This document shows positions 1 through 11,249 of a DNA stretch of 64,000 bases, in pieces. How positions within the stretch are numbered: the stretch's first letter is position 1; the number at the start of each line of letters is the position of its first letter. The stretch is from Tetranychus cinnabarinus (Eukaryota; Arthropoda; Arachnida; Trombidiformes; Tetranychidae). A program made the translations under genes and the position numbers. The stretch is taken from positions 15,376,001 through 15,440,000 of the forward strand of contig WHVY01000001.1 of NCBI GenBank assembly GCA_022266195.1. The letters run 5' to 3'. The notes beneath the pieces are model-generated. The model saw only the letters and a program-made list of their open reading frames with translations. It had not been told where the DNA came from and searched no databases.

Positions 1-290
1 AGGACTTTTTACATGTACACATGTATAATATGAGTATTGAAATAAAATAATGTTTTGGAAATAATATTTTTATGTTTGTGTAATCAATGTGGACATTTTA
101 AACTTTTCCAAGCTTTCATGACGAGTATAAGGATTAGAGCTTAATTTGTGTTTTTATAAGTTTTGATTAGATATGTTTTTTGGTGCCAGCACGAATAAAA
201 TAGAAAATTTTTGTATTAAAAGAATAGTATTTTGTAGTTGACGTTCCATATTTTGGGTGTTTCATATCAAAAGAAGTGGCAATCCAACAA

Positions 291-1568
291 TCACTTGGTT
301 AAATAGCCTTTGAATAGTTCCATCGGTAAAGGGAACACTATTGTTGAATTTTTCTCGGCAGCAATTGAGGAAAGGGTTTGTAGGTATCGTAATTGTAAAG
401 CAGCGGGTGAATCTGCAATAACATCGGCAGCTTCTTTCAGAGCTCTTGAAGCCTTTTGCTCTCCTTCAGCGGCAATCACTTTAGCACGAGCTTCTCGAGA
501 AGCTTCAGCTTCAGCAGCCATGGCTCTTTGTAATTGTTGAGGTAGACGAACATCCTTACTGCAAGAGATAAAAAAACAAATTATTATTTCATCAACTCTA
601 AATGTTAAACGAGTGTCAAGTCACTTACACTTCAACGCGTTCAACTTTAACTCCCCAAGGATCCGTGGCAACATCCAAACTACTCTGAATCATGTGGCTA
701 ATTGATTCTCTTTCACTGAGAAGTTCAGATAAGTTTTTGGTTCCAAGTACATTACGGAGTGTTGTAGCAGCCAGTAAACGTGTTGACATTCCATAGTCTG
801 CGACATTTGTAACAGCAACAGTAGCATTACTAATGCGATAATAAACAACCGCATCAACAGCTACAGTTACTGAGTCCTTAGATAAGATCTGCAGAAATAT
901 AAATAAAAGAAATCAATTGTCACTTCAGGTAAGAAAAAACGTAAATAGATGGCACAGTTAATTTGATTTAACATTGTGATTATGAAATGTGATTATTTGT
1001 GTTTAAAATGTAATTCCGAAATTGCACACAAAAATTCTCACCTCTTGAGGTGGAACATCAAAAGTCACCGTTCTCAAATCAATTTTACAATATGAATCAA
1101 TACAGGGAATGATGAAGAAGATACCAGGTCCACGAGCCCCACCCTTAACCAAGCGTCCTAACCTAAAAATAACGGCTCTTTCATATTCTTGGACAACCTG
1201 GAATAAAGAACAAATGAAAATATAAAATTGAAATATTAATTGGATAATGTACAAGATAAATAATCTAAATTTCAACATGAAATGGGGTAAGAGTTTGATT
1301 AATATTTATTTGACTTACCTTAACGGTAAAGAGAAGAGAGAATGGTAAAGTAATGACAATCAATAAGATTGATATAACGCGTAGGAAGGTAGCAATTATA
1401 GCATTGTTTTCACCGACATTTGCTGAAAATAAAGTAAAAAGAAAGAGTAAATGAGATAGCTCTAGTTTAGCTCTCTTTAATAAACTTACCTCCATCTTCA
1501 TGGTCAGAGAACACGAATTTCCGTTCAGATTTTGGTGGTGGTGGTGTGAGGGCAATTTCAACGGACAT
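291..1568 (-). CDS. Stomatin (band-7/SPFH membrane protein), tandem copy 1
   Basis: Stomatins are monotopic membrane proteins of the inner leaflet. They oligomerise in cholesterol-rich domains and modulate ion channels, as MEC-2 does for touch channels. Five exons join in frame: 1490-1568, 1319-1422, 1042-1197, 629-888 and 291-558, giving 288 aa, the length of human stomatin. A polar N-terminus is followed by a hydrophobic hairpin at about residues 35-60 with the family proline (P53). The PHB/SPFH domain follows, with RAVIFRLGRL, GPGIFFIIPC, TLRNVLGTKNL and DPWGVKVERVEV, then the Ala/Glu-rich oligomerisation region (AMAAEAEASREARAKVIAAE) and STIVFPLPMELF. All splice sites are GT-AG with introns of 67-153 bp. 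The start is the first ATG of the frame (MSVEIA), and the other two copies start likewise (MSVD). It is the most 3' of three same-strand paralogues. Family assignment is very secure; the exact channel partner is unknown. Confidence 0.95.
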
Positions 1569-2583
1569 TTTTCCAATTTAAAACACGATCACTAAGTTGT
1601 GAAAGATCGATAATAAAGAAAAAAGCGTTACTCTAAATTGACTAGGATAGACAGAGGCAGGATGGAGCGAGATGCGCCCAGCTGGCCCATAAGACTAGTT
1701 GAGATCAAACAAAGCGCGTAACCATTGGAGAGATTTTCCGAGATGATCCAAACATTAAATAAAGTCTGGTTTAATGTAGCTATCGATGAGGAAACTTAAA
1801 GGCCTGAGTTACGTGATAGATTTGGACTTCACAGTTTTATTTAAAGTCAATTCGCACTAATCAGCTGTAGTTGTAATCCATGGTTTGAATTAGGTCTTGG
1901 TTAAGGATAATAAATCTGAAACCGTCTAATATTAATCCTCACTTCTCCTTTCTTTTAAACCATAACCCATTTTGGATCTCAAAAGATTAACTGTTGTTGT
2001 TTCTGAAAATTATTGAATTAACAAAGTTTATCGTGATAGAGTTGAGTTTTTATGATCAAATATGATCTTGTGATCAATTAAAATATTCAAAACATTCAAT
2101 TGATTTTAAACGATTGTTTACTCAACAACTTCATCGATTTTCTTGCCATTACCAAAATTTCAATTTTATACAACTTTGTATTCGAAGGATATAATTCTAA
2201 TTGAATGGGAATTCAATAAGTGAATGAGATTAACAATGAGTGATTAAAATAAAGAATTTTTTATTTGATATTGCCAGATTAGTTGATGTTTGTTAATTAT
2301 AAGTGATTTTGATTTACATTAAAACAAGTCGCGACATAGAGAGGTTTTCAGAGTTGTTCAAAGAGCTTACAAGTTATCTCGAGATTATAAATGTGATCAA
2401 TCAGATATTAATACATTTTTCTCAGAACCCTCACAAGTCACCGCGATTAACCATGATTTCAATAACGAATGAAATTTTAGTCTAAAAGAAAAATAGTTAA
2501 GTATTAAATTATTATCAAATTGATTTCTGTGTATAAAAAATCCAAGCTAGCAAATCTTGCAGCTATCAGCTAATCATCCTTGA
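1569..2583. other. Intergenic spacer between stomatin copies 1 and 2
   Basis: This is the presumed promoter and 5' UTR of copy 1 plus the 3' flank of copy 2. The part next to the copy 1 start is less AT-rich. No coding frame with splice support and no repeat was seen. Unlike copies 2 and 3, it does not share the conserved upstream block. Confidence 0.5.
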
Positions 2584-3801
2584 TCAGCTAGTTATATGTC
2601 CTTTAAACAATTCCATTGGAATAGGGAATACTATTGTTGAGTTTTTCTCGGCTGCAATAGTAGCCAGAGTTTGCAAATATCGTAATTGCAAGGCAGCAGG
2701 TGCATCGCTAATAACATCGGCAGCTTCTTTCAGAGCTCTTGAAGCCTTTTGCTCTCCTTCAGCGGCGATAACTTTAGCACGAGCTTCTCGAGAAGCCTCA
2801 GCTTCAGCAGCCATGGCTCTTTGTAACTGCTGAGGTAGACGAACATCCTTACTGTAGAAGAATAACAAGAATAACAAATGATTATTTCATCAACACTAAA
2901 AACACTACTGAGCATCAAGTCACTTACACTTCAACGCGTTCAACTTTTACTCCCCAAGGATCGGTTGCTTCATCTAAACTAGTCTGAATCATGTGGCTAA
3001 TTGATTCCCTTTCACTGAGAAGTTCAGATAAGTTTTTGGTTCCAAGTACATTACGGAGTGTTGTAGCGGCCAATAAACGGGTCGATCGTCCATAATCTTC
3101 AACATTTGTAACGGCAACAGTGGCATTACTGATTCGATAATAAACTACAGCATCAACTGTCGTAGTTACTGAATCTTTGGACAGAACCTGTAATGGCAAA
3201 TTAAAACAGCTGTATGAGTTATCATCTAATATCACATAGTGAAATGAAAATTCTTACCTCTTGAGGTGGTACATCAAAAGTAACTGTTCTCAGATCCACT
3301 TTAGTATATGAATCGATGCAGGGAATAACAAAAAAGATACCAGGCCCACGGGCACCACCTTTAAGCAAACGACCTAACCTAAAAATAACAGCTCTCTCAT
3401 ATTCTTGGACAACCTAAAATAAAAAAACATACGAAACATTAGTTAACATACAGCAGTAAAAACCTAAACGCACACAGTTTCTCAGCTGATCATTATTTCA
3501 TTTGTTAATGATAATTAGATTACGTACCTTTATACAGTAAAAAAGAGAGAATGGTAATGTGACGATAACCAGTAAAACTGAAATAGCTGTTAGAAAGAAA
3601 GTAGCTATAGAATTGGCTTCCTTCTTAGCTATTAAAACAGATACATGTTAAAAGATTATTAGTAAAGATTTAAGATTGCTTTTGACTTCCAAAGCTGATT
3701 CATAATAAATTAAATTCAAACTTACAATTTTCATCGTGATCCGAGAAGATGAACTTTCTATCAGTTTTTTGAAAATCTGCAACTTCAATATCAACCGACA
3801 T
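2584..3801 (-). CDS. Stomatin (band-7/SPFH membrane protein), tandem copy 2
   Basis: This is a second complete stomatin with the same five-exon plan: 3726-3801, 3528-3628, 3258-3413, 2928-3187 and 2584-2851, giving 286 aa. Exon lengths are 76, 101, 156, 260 and 268 nt, and the last three match copies 1 and 3 exactly. All four introns are short (70-114 bp). It keeps the hydrophobic hairpin with its central proline (VTLPFSLF), the PHB core (RAVIFRLGRLLKGGARGPG), ATTLRNVLGTKNLSELLSER and the C-terminal block ending MELFKGHITS. It differs from the others in the hairpin exon and by YTKVDLRTV in place of YCKIDLRTV. Start ATG at 3801 follows an A-rich leader. The product is predicted to sit in the plasma membrane as a homo- or hetero-oligomer with its neighbours; that is inference from the family. 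Confidence 0.95.
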
Positions 3802-3990
3802 TATTTAAATTAACAAAGAAAAATAACAACAACAGAATAAAAAAAGAAAAAGAAAATGAATAATAGTTTATCAAACGATGCAACGACAAAGGTGTGTGAT
3901 TATGCACAAGAGCAAAAAGAAACTGTTTTCCTTTCCCTTGTTTACCATTTTTTTAAATATATATCCAGCTAATTATCTGATCGGTTCGAG
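3801..3990 (-). promoter_or_regulatory. Conserved leader/promoter block of stomatin copy 2
   Basis: The sequence upstream of the copy 2 start aligns with the equivalent position of copy 3 (8271-8495). Shared items in order are TTATTTAAAT at the start codon, ACAGAATAA, GTTTATCAAACGATGCAACG, a GACAAAGGTGTG-like stretch, CTTGTTTAC and TAATTATCTGAT. It probably covers the 5' UTR and core promoter, carried along by the duplication. No expression data are available here. Confidence 0.5.
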
Positions 3991-5127
3991 AGTTACTCCT
4001 CATCCAGATTTTGTGTGAAATGCTTTGACGCAACAATGAATCATACTGATAACATACAAAACCGTTTATCTTTGATTTGTAGAGTTGATTAAACGATACA
4101 AAATAAAATGATTACAAAAAGTTTCGAAGACCGGACCAAAGATTAGAGTAGTGCTAGGTTCTTATGAGATGATATTTACGCATGCAAAATTAATGATTAT
4201 TTTTAGATGTGTAATCCAATATTACTCACATTAACCGATATCAATTCATGGTGAAGTTCATAGTTAAGTAAAGGATTCAATTAGTCAGTTCACGTGCAAT
4301 AAACATCAGTTTGTTTGTATTATTTGAATAATCTTGATCTTCATTGTCTTCCTTTAAATTGATGCATGAACTAATCAGTTTCCTAAAATTATTTGATTTG
4401 TAAATGAAATCTTCATCAAGATTCCAAATCATTTCATTTTAAAGCTTATTGCAAAAGTATTGGCTATCGAACTCAAAGTCCTGAAAAATCCAAATCGCGC
4501 CAAATGGTCGTAACTCATCATTAAAATGAATTTTCCTAATACTTTTACACTAACATTAGCTTTAGTTAATCTATTAATCTATTAGTGATTCATTCAATAC
4601 CGTTTGCTTTTGATATGAGAAAATGAAAAGTCAAGAATGATCAATAAAGGTTCAATACACAATTGGCTTTATGTACAAAAAGAAGATATTTTATTGAAAA
4701 TAGGTAACATTGAAGGTGACCAGGTTAGTGTTAACATTGTTAATTGGTGATTATAATAAAAAAAGAAACAAGCCACAACATTAATAATTTGTTCTTAAAT
4801 TGCTTTGCTAGTTTCTTAAAGAGCTCATCAAGCTGTCTCAAGATTAATGTATAAATGTTAAAAGCGTCTTACAATTTTTGATTTTTTTTTGTTAATCATC
4901 GACGGAATAAAACACGAGGCAGAAATGAGTACAGCTGATAATGTGTGTTTTTTGTGTGTGATGCAGTCTCGAATGACAAATAAAAGGTATAAGGTATAAG
5001 CTTACAGAGGGATAAAAATTGCATTAAATCCCGCATTACTCTTTTCTCATTTTTTTAACTTAGAAATAAAATATATATTATATATTTCCATGATTCAGTG
5101 CACCGAGCAGAGATTCTACGACAATAA
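3802..5127. other. Intergenic spacer between stomatin copies 2 and 3
   Basis: AT-rich, with no supported gene. The first 190 bases hold the upstream block shared with copy 3 (listed separately). The remainder shows only homopolymer runs and short A/T-rich frames. Confidence 0.5.
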
Positions 5128-8100
5128 TCACATGGTTATATGTCCTTTAAATAATTCCATTGGAATAGGGAATACTATTGTTGAGTTTTTCTCGGCCGCA
5201 ATTGAGGAAAGGGTTTGTAGGTATCGTAATTGTAAAGCAGCAGGTGAATCTGTAATAACATCGGCAGCTTCTTTCAAAGCTCTTGAAGCCTTTTGCTCTC
5301 CTTCAGCAGCAATAACTTTAGCTCGAGCTTCCCGAGCAGCTTCAGCCTCAGCAGCCATGGCTCTTTGTAATTGCACTGGTAAACGAACATCCTTACTACA
5401 AGGAAAGAAAAGTAAGAATGAATAATGATACAGAAATTTGTTGAAACCTCAAGAGATTGATTTGGCTTTTAAGTTAGAAATATTATGATTGATTTACAGC
5501 ATATAACTTACACTTCAACACGTTCGACTTTTACTCCCCAAGGATCGGTTGCTTCATCTAAACTACTCTGAATCATGTGGCTAATTGATTCTCTTTCACT
5601 GAGAAGTTCAGATAAGTTTTTGGTTCCAAGTACATTTCGGAGTGTTGTAGCGGCCAATAGACGGGTTGATCGTCCATAATCTTCAACATTTGTAACGGCA
5701 ACAGTGGCATTACTGATTCGATAATAAACTACAGCATCAACAGCTACAGTTACTGAGTCCTTAGATAAGATCTGTAAATCAAAATTAAAATTAAATATTA
5801 ACGTAACGTCAAATATGATGTGGGTGACTATAAAATTAATATCCTAAAATGATCACTTGTTTTCATAGATTGATGGAAACGTGAGCGAAGTTTTGGACTA
5901 CTCGTGTAAATTAATTGCAAACCAGCTAGTATAATGCATAACAGCAAAGATCACATTTGCTAGAAAATCAACAATATATTGTTGTAAATTGATTCATTTG
6001 ATTGGAAAGAGTTGTTCTCATTACTTATTTTCAATCTCTAATTGATATGAATATAACTGATGATGAATCACTAATTTACGATCAGGATAAAAGCAGTTCA
6101 GGTTCTGATGAGAAAGGTACCATGGAAAATGAGATAAAGAAGTTAAATATTTGAGTTCTATTGGCTGGTAAAGAGAGAAAATGATAACGTTAAACAAGTT
6201 GAAACTCTTTTTGTTGTTAATGCCACAGATCAAAAGACAGTATTGTCGAAGAGAAACCATAATAAGTTGAGCTGATAGTCCATCAATGAAAATCTCTTGA
6301 TAGTTGATAAATATTTGAGTAACAAATAAGTCAAACCAATGAGTGCCACTAATATATGCCATGAATATGAATGGGGGAGAAGCTAACAAAATAAGATAAA
6401 CAGCATCTCATTTCATCACTTTACACCAATTTGGTCTAGGTTAATGGTATGGATTTTAGTTGATTTAGCAATTAATGTATCCGAAGAAATCACTTATATC
6501 TCAGAAGTCATGTAAGCCCTTGAAATGTGATCAATTAAGTTCATGAATCCCTTTCCCTTTAACACCATCCAAAAGCTGTAGAAATCAAAGATTCTCACCT
6601 CTTGAGGAGGAACATCAAAGGACACTGTTCTCAGATCAATTTTACAATATGAATCAATACAGGGAATAATAAAGAAGATACCAGGTCCACGGGCACCACC
6701 TTTAAGCAAACGACCTAACCTAAAAATAACAGCTCTCTCATATTCTTGGACAACCTAGGAAATAGAAGAAAAAAAAATGTAAATAAATAATGGTGATAAA
6801 TAAGTATGCGTGATGAGGAATTTATGTTATGAAATAAATCAAGTTAAGAAGAAAGTGACAGCCTTGCGTGCACAAATATTCAAAATAACTTATCCAAGTC
6901 TATTCTTAATCAAGTATGGTCAACGACTCAGCATATCAAATAAATGAAATCTCTATCATACAAAAATGAATTGACAGTTGAATGGATAAAAATAGTTACA
7001 TAACTCAGTGCTTGATAACCGCTAGTTATTGCAACTGATATTTTTGGTTATTAGCACTAGTTATTTGAATGGGTTGGTTAACAAACCCATAGAGAGTTGT
7101 ATGAAATAATTGAATTCAATTTTTGGTTAAATCCAACAAATCTTATCAATGAAGAAGAGATAAAATTTTTTAACCATAAATTGACCAACTGTGTCTTAAG
7201 CTTTTACTTTCATTATGTAAGCTTTTTAAACAACTCTTGCTCGGTGATATGATAGTGAATACACTCGGGCTTCGCCCTCGTGCATCTAACCATCATATCA
7301 CCTCACAATCGTTGTTTAAATATACTAAAAGATGGAAAGAAAGAAGACCATGTGTGTAAAGAAAATGTTTTGACTTGACTAAACTTTAAATGCTTTTAAA
7401 ACAAAAGTTGAAGGTAAAGCTATTTATGAAACAGTAAGTTGAAACAGTTGAAAAAGAAATACTTACATTAATGATGGTATCAGTTTCAAGAGATTACATA
7501 TAATCATCATTTAATGACAAATTAAACACAACATGCTTAAATAACAATTACAAGAAAGAATCGATTTTGCCAACAAACTTTTTCCGTGTCAAAATGACAA
7601 GCAACAAGCAACCCAAAACAACCTTGGCAACGCCATGTTGTAAGGGAAATCATATGTTTAAACGAGAGAGGAAAAGAAAGAGAAGTTAGAGAGAGAGAGA
7701 GAAAGAAAGAAAGTGATATACAAAATGGAAGACTCATTTTTAGAGACTGAAAAAACAAAACTAGCAATTAAAGTTAATTAAATTAAAACTGTAGATCTAT
7801 CAAGTGAATGTTGAAAAATTGTCACCACTAGATGAACAGAAGAAAAGACATGTTGATTATGATAGATTGGGTGTGATTCAGGCTACTTCATGTGTCAATT
7901 AACCAAGGCTGGTTTTCATGTAACAGGCAAAAGGGGAGGAAAGACAACACTAGTTTTTTTGGTTGGAACATTGGAGTATTTGTTGGATGACAATAACAAT
8001 TTGATTAACTTACCTTAATACAAAACATAAGAGAGAATGGTAATGTAACGACAATCAGTACAACCGATATGGCGGTTAGAAAGTAGGCACATAAGCCATT

Positions 8101-8271
8101 GTTTTCAGTGTTATTTGCTGTGAAACAAAGAAAAGAAAAGCGTAATTAGTTGGAAAGTTTATCATGTTTACAGCTGGTTTTCAAATCAACCTTACCACCA
8201 TCTTCATGATCAGAAAAGACAAATTTTTGTTCAGTTTTCCGAGTACGTGCAACTTCCACATCAACTGACAT
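5128..8271 (-). CDS. Stomatin (band-7/SPFH membrane protein), tandem copy 3
   Basis: This third complete stomatin has exons 8196-8271, 8014-8117, 6599-6754, 5512-5771 and 5128-5395, giving 287 aa. Exon phases match the other copies, but introns 2 (1259 bp) and 3 (827 bp) are greatly expanded. They contain a GA-rich microsatellite near 7680 and a hairpin repeat near 7225-7320. The hydrophobic hairpin (VVLIVVTLPFSLMFCIK), the PHB domain with GPGIFFIIPCIDSYCKID, and the AAEAEAAREARAKVIAAE and STIVFPIPMELFKGHITM ends are intact. At nucleotide level it is a mosaic: parts of exons 3, 4 and 5 follow copy 1 and the adjoining parts follow copy 2. The long introns hold no supported nested gene; an open frame at 6021-6389 looks like chance. 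Confidence 0.94.
7224..7321. repeat. Hairpin (MITE-like) element in stomatin copy 3 intron 2
   Basis: The two ends are inverted repeats of about 30 bases. The left arm starts TTTAAACAAC and ends GGTGATATGAT; the right arm contains ATCATATCACC and ends GTTGTTTAAA. The loop contains CTCGGGCTTCGCCCTCG, itself a GGGC/GCCC hairpin. That 17-mer recurs exactly at about 45362-45378 in the first intron of the receptor gene. No transposase is encoded. Confidence 0.6.
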
Positions 8272-8495
8272 TATTTAAATCAAACAAGATTAAATAATAA
8301 TATCACAAGAACAGAATAACAAAAGCAAAAGAAAAAGCAAATGATGAAGAGTTTATCAGACGATGCAACGAGAGAGGCAACGACAAGGGTGTGAGTGAGT
8401 TACATAAAGGAAAGCTCAATAAAAATGTCTGCCATTTGCTTGTTTACTTTTGGCTGTTTTATCATGTGAACTCTGCGTAATTATCTGATTAGAGA
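8271..8495 (-). promoter_or_regulatory. Conserved leader/promoter block of stomatin copy 3
   Basis: This is the counterpart of 3801-3990. It shares TTATTTAAAT, GTTTATCAGACGATGCAACG, CGACAAGGGTGTG, CTTGTTTAC and TAATTATCTGAT in the same order. A short insertion duplicates the CAACGA motif. Confidence 0.5.
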
Positions 8496-11059
8496 GTTGA
8501 GTAAGATTTTTTGTCTCTTTTTTGTTTTTTTCATCATCATTAGTTCATCATGTTATCATCAAATGAATGTGTTGATCGGAGATTAATTATGAAAAAATTT
8601 GCTTACTTATTACCAAATGATAGAAACCCAATTCAAGTCTTTTCAATGTAATGTGTTTTTTTTGTTATTCAGTTGAAAATATTGTTCCTTTGGTCAAAAT
8701 AAGACGCTCAATCCCAGAATTGGGTTTTAATTAGAGCAATAAATGTATTGAGTTTACTTGAGTCTTAATATCCTCAAGATTTCATGTTTAATTAGCCTTT
8801 GTGTTACGCAGTTAACATAATTTCCATGGTTATTACTTGTTGAAGTCCAATTCAATTAATGAAGTACACATGAATTGATGAGACATTCATACAATTTGCA
8901 GACATGTAATATAACCATTGATTTGGACAAACAGACCTTTTCCAATGATCAATATCATCTAGATCATTACAATGAATGATTCTAGTTTACCATGTGGACT
9001 CATCAGGGGATAAACAATAGTTTTTAACAAGGTAAGCATTCCTTACACGTATTATGTACAGTGAAATTGGATCAATTTGAATGAATAAACATGTGAGAAA
9101 TAAGATTTGCAAACATGATAGGTTTGTATTTTCAGTAATCATGAAAATCTAATGTCAAACGAACCTTCAATATTGGACAATATTCAATTACCGTTGTTGT
9201 ATCGATTAATGATAAAGCTTGTATTGTAAGCATTATAAACATATGCTAACCAGATGGAAAAGATTGAAATGGATCAACATTAACCTCCATGTAATGTTAA
9301 TAATCCAGTTTTGATTATTTTAAATTATTCAATGGTATATTCAATTCCTTTGAGATTAAATATGTATTTGTATGATACAATTTACATTGATTTATATTTT
9401 TGTTCATTGCTGCTATCCTTCAATTCACCATCAATGCTTCAAATTCAACTCTTAATGCATCGGGATATGCTTTTTTTATTCAAATTAATTCTACTTCCAA
9501 TTTACTCGATTCCGTTTCTTTCCAGATTACATTCCCATGTTAATTGGTAACAATTGTATCGTTAACATTTCAACCTTTGGCTTCAATAAATTTTGCCAAT
9601 TGACAATCAATAAGACAAGCATGAGAGTTCAGTGAAAAAAAGCTATGTTTTAACCAATGTCAATGATAGAAAATCAGAAGAGGAGAGAACAAAAGACTTT
9701 TCTAATGACCTGAATAATCATCATATCCAGCCAATTATACACTGGAAATGTTAGACATTTACAAAACCGCCATTTTCACCGTTTTATCATCGGTTAAAAA
9801 ATTAGCTTCAATAGATACCAATCAACATTTTGTAAGTAGTCTGATGACCAGTGAGTCAAGCCATTGTCAATAAAATAAACATTCACTTTTGTCAGCTTTT
9901 CAGTTGAAATCTAACCCTTGAAAGTAAGTGATCATAAATTAAAATAAGCAGTCTTTTTATTTCTGTTGGTTAACTCATTCAATACAGCTGGAACCGAGTC
10001 TATTCCTAAGGTGACCAATTCGCAAAGAAAGGAGCGATTACGACTTGATATTTGGTGAAAGAATTTTAAATCAAAGGAACGTTTAATCGGATATTGATGA
10101 GGTAAGATAGATTGAAAGATCAAACAGTAATCCATCATAATGGTTTATAGATGATCAAGAATTGAGGTTAAAGGTTGAATCCATGAGATTCACTGAAATT
10201 AACCTTGATAACTCTTTTGCTTTTTGTTCACCTTATTACATTTTGTTTTGGTCAAAACCTAATAGTCTAAAGAACATATCATCTGAAAATTTAATCCAAT
10301 ACTAATGGTTAATTACGTTACAGGTCCAGATTATTGCGGCATTTGAGACAATGATGGTTTATAACACAATACACTAACCGAGATAAACTCTCAGCAGGGT
10401 TATTCTGAGATGAGATTAGATGGTTCTAAACGGAACAACATAATGAGATTGGAATCCTTATTTTGGAAGGAATAATGAGTTGAATAAAAAAGAGGAAGAA
10501 GATGAACAAAATGAACAAAAACAACAAGGAAAAAGACAGACTCAAGATAATGAAAGGCTATTTCTTAAAGAAGAGTCAAGTGACCAATAAGACTGGCCAT
10601 TTATTGTTGCCATCTGAATTTGTTCCCGGGTTGAATTAAATTAGCTCTTTATTCAGGACAATTGAGCTTTCACCAATAAACTTAAATGTCAAGACAAGTA
10701 AGCATAAATTTTGATTAAGCCTTTCCTTGTAAATTATTCTCATCTCATCTTAACGCTCAATCTTTTTTCCCTTTCAACTTAATCCTTTAAGATTATTCTT
10801 TCACCAACAACTTATAAATTGAATCATTTCCAATTTATTAGTGTGCAATCAATGTTTCATGTCCCAAACAATCAAACCAATTGTTCCCCTTAAACACCCC
10901 TCAAGCCACAACCAATTTTCTCACTTAACCTCATTATTGACAGTTTTCACTCTTCTTTTTTATTTCTCTTGTTATTGTCTTCCTCTTGCAATTTATATCT
11001 TCATTAATCCTTTTTTTTCCTCTTCTTCCCTGTTATTGTTATCCCTTACGTATTCCAGA
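8496..11059. other. AT-rich stretch, no secure gene
   Basis: Two open frames look mildly coding-like but lack support. One at 9932-10138 on the minus strand (68 codons, starts MMDYCLIFQS) has an ATG and a stop but no recognised family. One at about 9410-9547 on the plus strand has several N-glycosylation sequons but no start. The last 100 bases are a strong polypyrimidine tract leading to the acceptor at 11059. Confidence 0.35.
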
Positions 11060-11249
11060 ATCACTTGAGAAATCACTGGAAATCAATTTAACAAACCAAC
11101 CTGATTATGTGTGTATCATCTTACAACAATGCAGAAAACCTGAAGGATTTACCATGGGGAATGGTATTACTCTATTAACATTGTTATTTACATCAGCAAC
11201 AATCTCTGTCCAATCGTCACCATCTACATCCTTACTAAACGATCCATGA
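11060..11249 (+). CDS. Candidate terminal coding exon, unknown gene
   Basis: A long pyrimidine tract ends in TATTCCAG at 11059, a very good plus-strand splice acceptor. After it a frame stays open for 63 codons to a TGA. The peptide has two cysteines in VCIILQQCRKPEGF and a hydrophobic stretch GNGITLLTLLFTSATISV about 13 residues from the C-terminus, which could be a membrane segment or a GPI-attachment tail. No upstream exons were identified. The minus strand of the same DNA also has an open frame (11108-11285, containing MDEIVEIHGSF), so only one of the two, or neither, is real. The family is not recognised. Confidence 0.3.

Noticed and set aside
310..540. Plus-strand open frame opposite the last exon of stomatin copy 1 (and a similar one at 5090-5425)
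   Set aside because: It is the antisense shadow of the Ala/Glu-rich stomatin exon, with no splice or start support of its own.
6021..6389. 122-codon minus-strand frame inside intron 3 of stomatin copy 3
   Set aside because: It lies within an intron, has hydrophobic low-complexity content and no recognisable domain or splice context.
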